Assembly (NCBI GenBank): GCA_023421955.1
Contig: JAEZSE010000001.1
Location: 32,133-96,132, forward strand
Length of the DNA: 64,000 nucleotides
From: Bacillota bacterium
GTDB lineage: Bacteria > Bacillota > Clostridia > Christensenellales > UMGS416
Reading direction: 5' to 3'
How positions within the stretch are numbered: the first letter of the stretch is position 1; the number at the start of each line of letters is the position of its first letter. The position numbers and the translations under genes were made by a program. The notes below the pieces were generated by a model. That model was given only the letters and a program-made list of their open reading frames with translations. It searched no databases and was not told the DNA's origin. Below are positions 37,561 through 45,600 of the stretch, piece after piece.

Positions 37561-39252
37561 CTATGGCTTGCTTGCTTCAATTCGAACATCCATCCGGCAA
37601 GGGTTTTCCAATTGCGCGCCGTCTGCAGATAATATGGTCGGGCTCAGTAGCAGCGACACCGCACCCTCATCTACCAGGCATGTCTTGGGCCGCACCGTGA
37701 GCAACGTGCCGGTGGTATCCAGCAGGAAGTGCAGCGGGATGGCCTGACCGTCTTGCCCGACCAGATAGACCAGATTGTTCCAGTTGGTTGCCGGATCCAT
37801 TTGTTTTAAAAACCTGACCTTGAAGCAGAAGGAACTGCCACGGGGGGTGGAAGCTTCCGGCAGTGTTTTGAGGCTGGGCGCGCTCAACACCCCTACCGCT
37901 TCTGGCAACAGTTCGATTGAGCCTGTAACGGGCTTTTCATCCTGATTGTATTGATAAATGAGCTTCGCCTTTTCCAGCTTGATCTGGCTCACCATTGCGT
38001 CGTGAAATAGCTGCACCGGTTTGGCATCCTTACCGGCCTGGTAAAGATAGCCGTCATTGGAATCCACATAATAGAGGTTGCCGTTGAAAAACTCCATTTG
38101 GAAAGCGTAAACGCCGGGAAGGATGGTTTGGCGGCCTGTGCAGTCCAGGTTCATGCGTTCAATGCCGTTGTTACCGGCAAAATATACCGATTGGCCTTCC
38201 AAATCCAGTGCGTAACTCCAACCAGTCTTGGCATAGGTGTTGTAGCTTGCGTCGGTGCAGGGCGGAGGCGGCACAATGTTCACGACATTGCCGTTCATAG
38301 TGAAGCCGCCAGACATCAGGCCGCCATCCTTCAGGCTCGTGACCCGGGCTGCATCGTCCATGAGCATGGTCCTCAGCGTGTTCACTGTGTCACCGGCGTT
38401 CCCGGCGCCCCAGGTTGTGTCGCTGTGATACCACTTGCCGTTGATCTTCACGATGTTCCAGGCATGGGGCTCGTTGCTCACACACTCGGCCTCCACGCCG
38501 CTCTGGTTCAACAGATAGCGCATCAGCATTGCGTAGCCTGAGCAGATGCCCTCGCCCCGGGTGACGATGCTGTAGGGCGACCAGGTTTTCACATCATCAA
38601 TGTTGGCCGTGTAGTTGGACATCCGGCAGACAGCGTCATAAAGCGCCGCCAGCTTTTGCAGGTCATTGTAGTCTTCCGGGGCTACATCATGGATCAGGTG
38701 GCCCAGGCGGGCATGAAAGGTCTCCGTGTCGTGCAGGATATGCGCCCTGTCACCGGTATAGGTAAAAGTAGCCTTCTTGCCGTTTTTGCTCACCTTGGAA
38801 TCCTTGAGATAGAAAAGCAGAAAGTTGGTGTCCAGGGTAAAGATCAGGTTGTTCATCCTAAGGCGCGAGTATTTGAATGAGGAGGTGTCCAGCTCTGGCT
38901 CGAGGTTTTGGACCGCATGAAAAACCTGGTTGTATTTATCCCGGTCCACATAGTCGGGGTTCAGCAAACAAAGGCCCAGCAGGCTGTGCGGGTCTGTGGT
39001 GTCCACCTGCAGCACCTCCGGGTCGGCGGCAACTTCGATGCCCTCCACAGCAAGCGGGGGCACCGGGGTGGGTGTTGGAGCCGGTGTGGGGCTCGCGGTG
39101 GCTTCTCGCGTGGCGGTGGAGGGCGGATGCACTGTTGTTCGTTGGGATGGAGACGGTGTTGCGGTCTGGTTTCCGCCGCATCCGGCTAGAAATGCCGCCA
39201 CCAACAGGAGTGCATATAAGGCGTGAAAGTTATGACGAGCTTCCTTTTTCAC
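37561..39252 (-). CDS. Lipoprotein with transglutaminase-like and DUF5050-like domains
   Basis: The 563-residue product has a lipoprotein signal (lipobox FLAGC, Cys25) and a long Thr/Pro linker (TPTPAPTPTPVPP). A transglutaminase-like domain follows with the complete Cys-His-Asp order: RGEGICSGYAMLMRYLL, SNEPHAWNIVKINGKWYHSD, then TTWG. The C-terminal half has propeller-like strands (GWSYALDLEGQSVYFAGNNG, NLYYVDSNDGYLYQAG). The start is GTG, supported by AGGAGG six bases upstream. It leads a four-gene minus-strand operon with GH43, GH36 and an MBL protein, an unusual combination. It probably acts at the outer membrane face on peptides or proteins. Confidence 0.75.
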   Translation of the reverse strand: MKKEARHNFHALYALLLVAAFLAGCGGNQTATPSPSQRTTVHPPSTATREATASPTPAPTPTPVPPLAVEGIEVAADPEVLQVDTTDPHSLLGLCLLNPDYVDRDKYNQVFHAVQNLEPELDTSSFKYSRLRMNNLIFTLDTNFLLFYLKDSKVSKNGKKATFTYTGDRAHILHDTETFHARLGHLIHDVAPEDYNDLQKLAALYDAVCRMSNYTANIDDVKTWSPYSIVTRGEGICSGYAMLMRYLLNQSGVEAECVSNEPHAWNIVKINGKWYHSDTTWGAGNAGDTVNTLRTMLMDDAARVTSLKDGGLMSGGFTMNGNVVNIVPPPPCTDASYNTYAKTGWSYALDLEGQSVYFAGNNGIERMNLDCTGRQTILPGVYAFQMEFFNGNLYYVDSNDGYLYQAGKDAKPVQLFHDAMVSQIKLEKAKLIYQYNQDEKPVTGSIELLPEAVGVLSAPSLKTLPEASTPRGSSFCFKVRFLKQMDPATNWNNLVYLVGQDGQAIPLHFLLDTTGTLLTVRPKTCLVDEGAVSLLLSPTILSADGAQLENPCRMDVRIEASKP

Positions 39253-39325
39253 GAACTGCCTCCTGCATTTTTGCTTTGTCTGATTGGAATGCCAATGAAT
39301 CTGTTGACAGTTTCGGCCCCGGTTG

Positions 39326-39352
39326 ATTATATCTCAAATTCTGCCACGTCAA
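39326..39352 (-). promoter_or_regulatory. Promoter of the 39252-32757 operon
   Basis: On the minus strand TTGACG and consensus TATAAT are separated by 15 bases, a short but acceptable spacer. The site lies about 75 bases before the GTG start of the transglutaminase-like lipoprotein. Confidence 0.55.
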
Positions 39353-39473
39353 AAGACCCGAAAGTCATTCTCCCCGTGCTGAAACGATAGTCTCATGTGC
39401 CTGCCATCACAGAACAGTGGTTTTGTTTGATGGATACTGTTTAATATGCAAATTCGGCAAGCATAAAGCAATG

Positions 39474-39501
39474 TTCACACCGGCTGCTCATCTGCTATAA
39501 T
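39474..39501 (+). promoter_or_regulatory. Promoter of the DUF4364 gene
   Basis: TTCACA and a consensus TATAAT are separated by 16 bases, with the -10 ending 21 bases before the start codon. The spacing implies a very short leader. Confidence 0.6.
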
Positions 39502-39522
39502 TGGCGTGCAAAGGGGATGGAC

Positions 39523-40071
39523 ATGAAGTACAAGCTGAAAACCGAGCTGGCTGTGAATAAGTTGATCCTGCTTTATCTGGCCTCCCGGATGCCCCAAGGG
39601 CTTGGTCACGATGATTTCGTGCTCTTCAACGACGAAGGTGACTGGATGCTCTATTTTGACATGGAGCAATACCTGCTGGAGCTCGTGGAAGGCGGGCTGC
39701 TCTCCGTGCGGGTGCAGACGGACCAAAAGTTTTATGCCGTAACGGCAGAGGGCTTGAATGTACTTGGCCTGCTTAAGAGCAAGATCCCCCTTTCGATCCG
39801 CAGCTTCATCGGTGAGAAGATGGCCGAGCGGCGTTTAGATCTGGAGCGAGACCAGGAGATTACCGCCAGCTATGTGCAGGACTCTGCCGTTGAATTCCCA
39901 GTCATGCTTCGCATCTTTGAGAACAACCTGCCATTGCTGGAATTGAACCTGACCGCACCCAGCGCCGAAGCCGCAGAGTTGGTGTGCCGCCGTTTCAAGC
40001 GCGATGGTGCCGATATTTATGCCTCTCTCATTGAGCGGCTGACCCAAGACGAAGACAAGGAGACCTCCTGA
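39523..40071 (+). CDS. DUF4364 family protein
   Basis: The 182-residue protein matches the DUF4364 family: an N-terminal winged-helix-like part (LAVNKLILLYLASRMPQGL, then FDMEQYLLELVEGGLL) and a C-terminal mixed domain. Proteins of this family are common in Clostridia and are thought to be DNA-binding regulators, but no target is known. Two ATG codons two apart are possible; the second (39523) is better placed after AAAGGGG. A promoter lies just upstream. The TSCPD gene starts four bases after its stop, so these two and the HAD gene probably form an operon. Confidence 0.8.
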   Translation: MKYKLKTELAVNKLILLYLASRMPQGLGHDDFVLFNDEGDWMLYFDMEQYLLELVEGGLLSVRVQTDQKFYAVTAEGLNVLGLLKSKIPLSIRSFIGEKMAERRLDLERDQEITASYVQDSAVEFPVMLRIFENNLPLLELNLTAPSAEAAELVCRRFKRDGADIYASLIERLTQDEDKETS

Positions 40072-40074
40072 CCA

Positions 40075-40323
40075 ATGGCAACATTCATCCCCGAAGGCGT
40101 CTGCTCCTCCGAAATTGTGTTTGAAGTGGAGGGGGGCATTGTGACCAAATGCCGCTTCACCGACGGCTGCGACGGCAATCTGGAGGGCATGGCCCGCTTG
40201 GTTGTGAATCGCCCGGTGGAGGAAGTGATCCTGCTGCTGGAGGGCATCCAGTGCCGCAACGGCACCTCCTGCCCGGACCAGCTGGCGCAGGCATTGAAGC
40301 AATATCTCACAGATCACGCATAA
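40075..40323 (+). CDS. TSCPD domain protein (TIGR03905 type)
   Basis: This 82-residue protein is a stand-alone TSCPD domain. The name-giving region is NGTSCPDQLAQALKQYL, preceded by CRFTDGCDGNLEGMARLV. The same domain occurs at the C-terminus of some adenosylcobalamin-dependent ribonucleotide reductases; the free-standing form has no proven function, and its cysteines suggest metal or redox chemistry. The start is four bases after the DUF4364 stop, with AGGAG at a longish distance of about 12 bases. The HAD hydrolase gene follows after 13 bases. Confidence 0.87.
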   Translation: MATFIPEGVCSSEIVFEVEGGIVTKCRFTDGCDGNLEGMARLVVNRPVEEVILLLEGIQCRNGTSCPDQLAQALKQYLTDHA

Positions 40324-40336
40324 AACTGGAGCTAAC

Positions 40337-41065
40337 ATGCGAAAAACAGTGTTCTGGGATTTTGATGGCACGCTGGTCAGGAGCCAGAGCCTGTGGACCG
40401 GTTCGGTGTACAAGGCATTGGCGGATGCAATCTCCGATTGCCCGTGGACGATTGAGGATGTGCGCCCCCACATGCAATCCGGTTTTCCGTGGCATTGCCC
40501 GGAGCGTGATTATTCCCACCTGGTCTCCGGCACCTGCTGGTGGGATCATATGACAGAGCACTTTTCAAGGATTTATCGCACGTTGGGCGTGCAGGCCGAT
40601 CATGCTGATGCAGTTGCCGCCACGATTCGGACAAAGGTGTTGAACCCTGACAATTATGAGCTGTATCCGGATGCCGTACAGGCGCTGCAAGCCTGCCTTG
40701 ATGACGGATGGCAGAACCATATCCTTTCAAACAATTATCCTGAGTTGAACTCTGTGATGGAAAGTCTTGGGATCGCCAAGTATTTCAGTGGTATTACAGT
40801 CTCCGCGCTGGTCGGTGTGGAAAAGCCGCGACCTGAGATTTTTGAGGCAGCCCGCGCCGCAGCTGGGAATCCCAGTCTTTGTGTAATGGCGGGTGACAAC
40901 CCCGTGGCAGACATCGCCGGAGCAACCGCCGCCGGCATGCGGGCAATCCTGGTGCACGGAAGGGTATGCCAAGGATTAATCATACTACCGATTGAGCTGT
41001 GTGAAGTGCCTTCGATGCTGCATTGTATCAACAAAGGGCAAGGTGAAACAAATGGTGCATATTGA
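40337..41065 (+). CDS. HAD-superfamily hydrolase (subfamily IA)
   Basis: The 242-residue protein contains all four HAD motifs: the nucleophile DFDGTL near the N-terminus, ILSNN (motif II), VEKPRPEIFEAA with the motif III Lys, and MAGDNPVADIAGA with the motif IV acidic pair. An alpha-helical cap sits between motifs I and II, as in phosphoglycolate-phosphatase-like enzymes. The phosphate ester cleaved is unknown. The last ~25 residues (LIILPIELCEVPSMLHCINK) look unlike the family and overlap the start of the GNAT gene by 14 bases, so the natural C-terminus may have been extended. Confidence 0.85.
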   Translation: MRKTVFWDFDGTLVRSQSLWTGSVYKALADAISDCPWTIEDVRPHMQSGFPWHCPERDYSHLVSGTCWWDHMTEHFSRIYRTLGVQADHADAVAATIRTKVLNPDNYELYPDAVQALQACLDDGWQNHILSNNYPELNSVMESLGIAKYFSGITVSALVGVEKPRPEIFEAARAAAGNPSLCVMAGDNPVADIAGATAAGMRAILVHGRVCQGLIILPIELCEVPSMLHCINKGQGETNGAY

Positions 41066-41600
41066 GACCGATCGCCTGATCACCCGAAATTTCCTGCCGG
41101 AGGACTGGCAGGCGCTGCAAGCCATTGTGCTGGACTTCCAGGCGTCACCCTATGCCGATTATGATTATCGCTGGCCTACTTCCGAAGAGGAGCTAAGGGG
41201 CATCTGCCAGTGGTTTGCCAATGGCGACGACTTCGTTGCTGTGTGCTTGAAAGCTGACGAATCCGCCGGCCCGGTGGGTTATGTCGCGATCAACGGTGCG
41301 GACACGCCCAACCGGCGCAACCTGGGCTATTGCTTTCACTCCGCTGCCCATGGCCGGGGCCTGGCGCTGGAGGCTTGCCGCGCGGTGCTGGCCCACGCCT
41401 TTCACAACTGGGGCGTGGAAACAGTGGTTTCCGGCACGGCACAGGCCAACGGGCCTTCGGTGCGACTGCTTCTGAGCCTCGGGTTTCGCCAAACCGGCGA
41501 ACACACCGGCTCCTTTTCAGAGGCTGAGGATGGTACGCCTGTCACCTTCACCGGCTTATCCTTTGAGCTCACTGCTGAGGAATTCATTAACAAATTTTGA
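41052..41600 (+). CDS. GNAT family N-acetyltransferase (RimJ/RimL-like)
   Basis: The 182-residue protein starts MVHIETDRLITRNFLPEDWQ, the usual opening of RimJ/RimL-type acetyltransferases. It continues with VGYVAINGADTPNRRNLGYC and the acyl-CoA loop region HGRGLALEACRAVLAHAF, then VSGTAQANGPSVRLLLSLGF. The acceptor is probably a protein N-terminus or small amine and cannot be specified. The ATG at 41052 lies inside the HAD gene's end with AAGGTG about seven bases upstream; an earlier frame start at 40992 would be Cys-rich and not family-like. Confidence 0.85.
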   Translation: MVHIETDRLITRNFLPEDWQALQAIVLDFQASPYADYDYRWPTSEEELRGICQWFANGDDFVAVCLKADESAGPVGYVAINGADTPNRRNLGYCFHSAAHGRGLALEACRAVLAHAFHNWGVETVVSGTAQANGPSVRLLLSLGFRQTGEHTGSFSEAEDGTPVTFTGLSFELTAEEFINKF

Positions 41601-41647
41601 ATCCTGTGAACCAAATGCACTTCTGAAAGCATCTATCCTGTGAATGC

Positions 41648-42223
41648 ATGCATGCAGCAAGGATGGTGGTCCATACGCAAGCACAACAGAACATAACTCA
41701 AACTCGTGCCAGCGCCGTTTCACTGGCTGCGTCCGGCGACGCGGAGGCATTCTCCCGGCTCATATTGGAGCACGAGGGCATGCTTTATCGCGTGTGCCGC
41801 ACAATCCTCAAAAGCGAGGCTGACTGTGCCGACGCTGTGCAGGAAACGGTGATCACGGCCTGGCGCAGCCTGGGGCAGCTGAATAACGCCGAAAGCTTCC
41901 CGGCTTGGGTGGCACGGATTTGCATCAACCGCTGTTATCGCCAGCTGCGCCGGTCTAAACGGACGGAAGCCGAAGCGGCCTTTGCAGCCCATGAGCCAGG
42001 CCACGATGCGCGGCTGGACGTTTCCTGCGCCGTCGCCGCCCTGCCGGAGAGTCTGCGGCTGGTCGTGGCGTTCTACTACTTTGAAGACTGGAAGGTGGAG
42101 CAGATCGCCCGGGCCACGGGCCTCATGCGCGGCACGGTGAAATCCCGGCTCCACAGGGCCCGCCAACTTTTGGCGGAGCAATTGCGAAACTACAAGGAGG
42201 GATTCCGCGATGACTCGCGATGA
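41648..42223 (+). CDS. ECF-type RNA polymerase sigma factor
   Basis: The 191-residue protein has the two-domain ECF layout. Region 2 includes LILEHEGMLYRVCRTILKSE, ADCADAVQETVITAWRSLG and FPAWVARICINRCYRQLRR. Region 4 is VAALPESLRLVVAFYYFEDW followed by the helix-turn-helix IARATGLMRGTVKSRLHRAR. It directs polymerase to a small regulon, usually in response to envelope stress. The next gene overlaps its end by 14 bases and encodes a membrane protein likely to be its regulator. The exact start is uncertain: ATG codons at 41648 and 41663 are both possible, and neither has an ideal ribosome-binding site. Confidence 0.9.
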   Translation: MHAARMVVHTQAQQNITQTRASAVSLAASGDAEAFSRLILEHEGMLYRVCRTILKSEADCADAVQETVITAWRSLGQLNNAESFPAWVARICINRCYRQLRRSKRTEAEAAFAAHEPGHDARLDVSCAVAALPESLRLVVAFYYFEDWKVEQIARATGLMRGTVKSRLHRARQLLAEQLRNYKEGFRDDSR

Positions 42224-43088
42224 TATTCTGAAAAAGAGGATGAGGGCTGGCATGCCGGTGCCCACGCCGATGTTTGCGGGCAGGGTTCGCCAGACGCTGG
42301 ACAGGCTGCCGGAAAGAAAGAGGTTTTCACTGTTCCGTTATCTGCCTGCTGCGGCGATGACCGTGGTGGCTGTGGCGGTGATCGGGCTGGCGGTGATGAG
42401 CCGGATGGATCCTGGCGGCATGGGCAATTGGTTTCAGGCGCTGGCAGGTGGGGAAGCAACGGCGACAGTTGATGTGACGCCGATCCCCACCCCGGAGGGG
42501 ACCGTTGAGGAGACCGCGCTTGAAACGCTGATCCCCACAGAAACACCGATGGGAACTGTGGAAGTCGTTGATACGCCGGTGACCACCCCAGAGCTCACGC
42601 TTGCTCAGGCGACGCAAGAATCCAGAAGCGGCAACAAGGACTTCTTAAAGATCGGCAATGATTTGCTCAAGGCGGACGGGTTGGGCTCTTTGAAATTGGG
42701 AATGACCACTAGCGAACTGATCGCCTATCTTGGCAAACCTGAATCAGAAACTGAGCCCCTGGTATGGGGGTCTGACGGCAGTGCGCATTACACCGCCAAT
42801 TACCCATCACTTGGGCTGACCATTGGTTTGGTGGAAGAAGATCACTCCGGAACCAGATATGTGGTATGTTCGATCCAAGCGGTAGCGCCATGCGGTCTGG
42901 CCACCCGGAGGGGATTGGTAAGGATCGGTGACACGAAGGATGCGGTGATCACTGCTTATGCCGATTCCATCAGTGATGAGGATACAGGCTCCGAAAGCAT
43001 CGTTGCTGGGTCCGTATATGGGGGCATCCTTTTTGGCTTGAAAGATGGTATTGTAGAATCCATTTTTATCGGAGCCGCAGCCGAATAA
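42210..43088 (+). CDS. Membrane protein, probable anti-sigma partner of the 41648 sigma factor
   Basis: The 292-residue product has a ~45-residue basic cytoplasmic N-terminus (ILKKRMRAGMPVPTPMFAGR, resembling the short sigma-binding regions of other anti-sigma factors), one membrane helix (about 44-64), a Thr/Pro-rich extracellular linker, and a C-terminal domain with GLGSLKLGMTTSELIAYLGK. The overlap with the sigma gene and the topology suggest it holds the sigma factor and senses something outside the cell. No zinc-finger anti-sigma motif is present. The ATG is preceded by AAGGAGG inside the sigma coding region. Confidence 0.7.
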   Translation: MTRDDILKKRMRAGMPVPTPMFAGRVRQTLDRLPERKRFSLFRYLPAAAMTVVAVAVIGLAVMSRMDPGGMGNWFQALAGGEATATVDVTPIPTPEGTVEETALETLIPTETPMGTVEVVDTPVTTPELTLAQATQESRSGNKDFLKIGNDLLKADGLGSLKLGMTTSELIAYLGKPESETEPLVWGSDGSAHYTANYPSLGLTIGLVEEDHSGTRYVVCSIQAVAPCGLATRRGLVRIGDTKDAVITAYADSISDEDTGSESIVAGSVYGGILFGLKDGIVESIFIGAAAE

Positions 43089-43110
43089 CCGAAGGTAGTG
43101 TTCCAAGTAA

Positions 43111-43139
43111 CAAGGGCCGCGATCATTCGCGGCCCCTTC
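43111..43139 (+). terminator. Intrinsic terminator after the sigma/anti-sigma pair
   Basis: A GC-rich stem (GGGCCGCGA with TCGCGGCCC) with a 4-base loop and a short CTT tail lies about 25 bases after the stop. The U-run is short, so efficiency is uncertain. Confidence 0.65.
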
Positions 43140-43185
43140 AGCTATCCTCCCGGCGGTATCGCTCAACATGATCGAGCCACACTTG

Positions 43186-43230
43186 TCCCCCTCCTCTGAG
43201 GGGGATGTCACAAAGTGACAGGGGGAGTAT
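43186..43230 (+). repeat. Palindromic repeat family B, short copy
   Basis: CCCCCTCCTCTGAGGGGG, then GTCACAAAGTGAC, then AGGGGGAGT. The second half closely matches 11121-11147 inside hemW. Confidence 0.65.
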
Positions 43231-43248
43231 GGTGACCAAGCGGTAGGA

Positions 43249-43794
43249 TCAAACTTCACTGTCAGACAGGATCGAGAATATCTGGTGATCCTGCCACTGC
43301 CCATTGATCTTCACACCCTTGCGCTCAATGCCTTCCTTTTCAAAGCCCGCCTTCTCCAGCACCCGCATGGAGCCAACATTGACCGGCATGGCCCCTGCCT
43401 CCACCCGGTGCAGCTTCAGCTCCTCAAAGGCATAGCGCACCGCAAGCTTCAACGCTTCCGTGGTGTAGCCATGGCCGTTGTGACGCTGATCCAACGAGTA
43501 GCCCACCATGCATTTCTGCAAGGGGCCCCGCATGATGTGAAACAGGTTTACGTCTCCGATCAGTTCTCCGGTCTCAGTGAGGAATATGCCGAAGAAATAG
43601 TCGCGTCCCTCCGCCCGTCGTTGTTCGACATCATTGAGCATGCTGCGTACCGAATCAATCGTGTAGTAGTCACTATCATGGGCGGGTGAAAATTTCTGGA
43701 AGAAGTCCGCGTTGCGCAGGCGCAATGAATGCAGGGCATCGGCGTCTGCCGGCTCCAGAAAGCGGAGGTAAACTCGTTCTCCGGTAAGCTTCAT
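43249..43794 (-). CDS. GNAT family N-acetyltransferase (RimJ/RimL-like)
   Basis: The 181-residue protein starts MKLTGERVYLRFLEPADADA and shows the RimJ/RimL pattern: GELIGDVNLFHIMRGPLQKC, then the acyl-CoA loop YSLDQRHNGHGYTTEALKLA, and AMPVNVGSMRVLEKAGFEKE. It probably acetylates a protein N-terminus or small molecule. It is only distantly related to the GNAT protein at 41052. It is transcribed alone, convergent with the anti-sigma gene, with repeat elements on both sides. No clear ribosome-binding site precedes the ATG, though no better start is visible. Confidence 0.88.
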   Translation of the reverse strand: MKLTGERVYLRFLEPADADALHSLRLRNADFFQKFSPAHDSDYYTIDSVRSMLNDVEQRRAEGRDYFFGIFLTETGELIGDVNLFHIMRGPLQKCMVGYSLDQRHNGHGYTTEALKLAVRYAFEELKLHRVEAGAMPVNVGSMRVLEKAGFEKEGIERKGVKINGQWQDHQIFSILSDSEV

Positions 43795-43864
43795 GAATGA
43801 ACTCCAAATATTTGATGAGCATCATATTACGGGAAAGCTGGATGCAGCGCAAGTGTCCTTCACT

Positions 43865-43884
43865 GGGCGGCTCATGAGCCGCCC
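43865..43884. repeat. Perfect 20-base GC palindrome
   Basis: GGGCGGCTCATGAGCCGCCC is exactly self-complementary. It lies in the 251-base gap between the GNAT and SIMPL genes, 80 bases from a family A element. No T-run follows on either strand. Confidence 0.7.
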
Positions 43885-43965
43885 GCGTAGTTCAAGTAAG
43901 AAAAGTGGTGTGGTAAGGAGATCGGCCTGGTTTGGTTTGGCCAGACAGCCCGCAAATATGAGGAA

Positions 43966-44010
43966 GGGGCCGGTACAGAGCCCGGCCCCTACATCGACCG
44001 CCATATACTG
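43966..44010 (+). repeat. Palindromic repeat family A, intergenic copy
   Basis: GGGGCCGG and CCGGCCCC arms, core TACAGAGC and tail TACATCGACCGCCAT. Of all copies this is the closest to the one in hemW, including the tail. It lies 36 bases from the end of the downstream SIMPL gene. Confidence 0.75.
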
Positions 44011-44045
44011 GCACATCGATCTTTATACTAACTACAGCCTGTTGC

Positions 44046-44846
44046 CTACTTTGCAATCTCATAAACCACGGATACTGACGCCGTCACTTCCAGCGTACCG
44101 GATTGCACCGGCACTGCTCCCCCCTTGGAACCCATCGCCGCGTCAGCCATTTCATAGGTCGGACCGCTGTAGCCGCTGGACTCATTGATTGTGCGCACGG
44201 CTCCCACTTTCACCCCGAGGGCTGCTGCCATCACGTCGGCGCGGGCGCGGGCCTTTTCCATCGCCTGTTTCAGTGCGTCGTTGTAGGCCTGGGTGCGGTC
44301 CAGCACGTCAAAGCTGATGCCGTAGGAGCTGTTGGCGCCGGCGTCGGTGGCGGCGGTGAGCACCTGCCCCAGTTTTGCCAGGTCCTTCACACGCACGCTC
44401 ACATTGTTGAACACGCGGTAGCCGGTGATCTTCTGGCCTTTTTCGTCATAGACCGGGTAAATGTTGAAGTTTGTCGTGGTGATGTCCTCGTCGGCGATGC
44501 CGAATGTCTTCACGGCCTTCAGCACCTTGTCCATCGCCTCATTGTTGGCCTTGCGGGCCTTGGAGGCGTCGGCGTTGGTGGTCTCCACGCCCAGCGTGAC
44601 GGTGGCCACATCGGGCTTTACGGTGACCGACCCCTGGCCAGACACCGAGATGCCGCCTTGATCTGATGTCTCAGATCCGGAGCCGCCCATCAGCAGATCG
44701 GAGGATCCGGGATTGATGTTGCTGCTTGCGGCGCCTTTGTCGTCATATGTTTGCGGCTGGCCGGTGCAGCCTCCCAGAAGCAGCATTGCAGCCAGTATTG
44801 CGGCCAACAGGGCCGTGATCGAAACCTTGCGGTTGAAACTCATCAT
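44046..44846 (-). CDS. SIMPL-domain (DUF541) lipoprotein
   Basis: The 266-residue product has a lipoprotein signal (lipobox LLLGGC, Cys27) followed by a linker and one SIMPL/DUF541 domain: ISVSGQGSVTVKPDVATVTL, ANNEAMDKVLKAVKTFGI, then DEDITTTNFNIYPVYDEKGQ. SIMPL proteins form oligomeric rings or cages outside the membrane, and their roles are poorly known. It is the last gene of a sigma / anti-sigma / SIMPL / SIMPL operon. The ATG at 44846 has AGGAGG seven bases upstream, and the paralogous SIMPL gene ends 17 bases before it. Confidence 0.87.
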   Translation of the reverse strand: MMSFNRKVSITALLAAILAAMLLLGGCTGQPQTYDDKGAASSNINPGSSDLLMGGSGSETSDQGGISVSGQGSVTVKPDVATVTLGVETTNADASKARKANNEAMDKVLKAVKTFGIADEDITTTNFNIYPVYDEKGQKITGYRVFNNVSVRVKDLAKLGQVLTAATDAGANSSYGISFDVLDRTQAYNDALKQAMEKARARADVMAAALGVKVGAVRTINESSGYSGPTYEMADAAMGSKGGAVPVQSGTLEVTASVSVVYEIAK

Positions 44847-44863
44847 AATCTTTCCTCCTTCCA

Positions 44864-45598
44864 TCACTTCAGAGCAAAGGTGATGTTGACGGATGCGTTG
44901 ACTTCCATGCTGCCGGAGGAGACCGGCACGCTGCCGTTTGCACCATATGTCACTCTGTCGTAATAGATTGGATACCAAGGGCGGTAGGAGCCGTTTTCGG
45001 TCACGCTCACCACGTCGCCCAGCGCGGTGCCGGCGCTGCCGGCCAGTGTCTGCGCGCGCAGCTTAGCGTTCTCAATGGCCTTCACCAGTGCCTGGTTGTA
45101 GGCAGCCTCACGGTCCTCCACATCAAACCAGAGCCCGTCGGCGGTGTTGGCACCGGCAGCCGTGGCGGCTTCCATTACTTCGCCCAGCTTGTCCAGGTCG
45201 CGTACTTTCACCTGGATGGTGTTATACACCTGGTATTCGGTCACCTTTTGGTTCTTGTCGTCATAGATGGGGTTGATGCTGAAGTTGGTGGTCTTCACAT
45301 CTTTGTCTGTGTCCACACCCTTGGCTTTCACCGCCGCCAGCACTTTGTCCATTGCGGTGCTGTTGGCGTCACGGGCTGCTGCCGCGTCGGCGGCGCGGGT
45401 CTGCACACCAAAGCTCATATAGGCGATGTCAGGCTGCAATTTGACATTTGCGCTGCCGCTCACGCTCACTATGCGGGTGTTGGCTTCCGCAGGCACCTTA
45501 GCTGCCGGTGCGGCCAACGCTGAGCCGACGAGGGTTGCGGCAAGTAACACCACCGCGATCGCGACTGCCGCGATGGCCTTGCTCCGATTGGATTTCAT
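44864..45598 (-). CDS. SIMPL-domain (DUF541) exported protein
   Basis: The 244-residue product has a Sec signal peptide (hydrophobic core about 9-27, cleavage near ALA-AP) and a SIMPL domain: IVSVSGSANVKLQPDIAYMS, DANSTAMDKVLAAVKAKGVD and DVKTTNFSINPIYDDKNQKV. It is clearly a duplicate of the neighbouring SIMPL lipoprotein, but secreted or wall-associated rather than lipid-anchored, so the pair may assemble together. The DUF4349 anti-sigma gene ends two bases before its ATG, and the intervening region has GGAGGAATAA as ribosome-binding site. Function is unknown beyond an envelope role. Confidence 0.88.
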   Translation of the reverse strand: MKSNRSKAIAAVAIAVVLLAATLVGSALAAPAAKVPAEANTRIVSVSGSANVKLQPDIAYMSFGVQTRAADAAAARDANSTAMDKVLAAVKAKGVDTDKDVKTTNFSINPIYDDKNQKVTEYQVYNTIQVKVRDLDKLGEVMEAATAAGANTADGLWFDVEDREAAYNQALVKAIENAKLRAQTLAGSAGTALGDVVSVTENGSYRPWYPIYYDRVTYGANGSVPVSSGSMEVNASVNITFALK

Positions 45599-45600
45599 GT

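Noticed and set aside
39304..39332. Plus-strand TTGACA-N17-TTATAT promoter for the DUF4364 gene
   Set aside because: The -10 is poor and a much better promoter lies at 39474-39501; the region is already explained by the minus-strand promoter.
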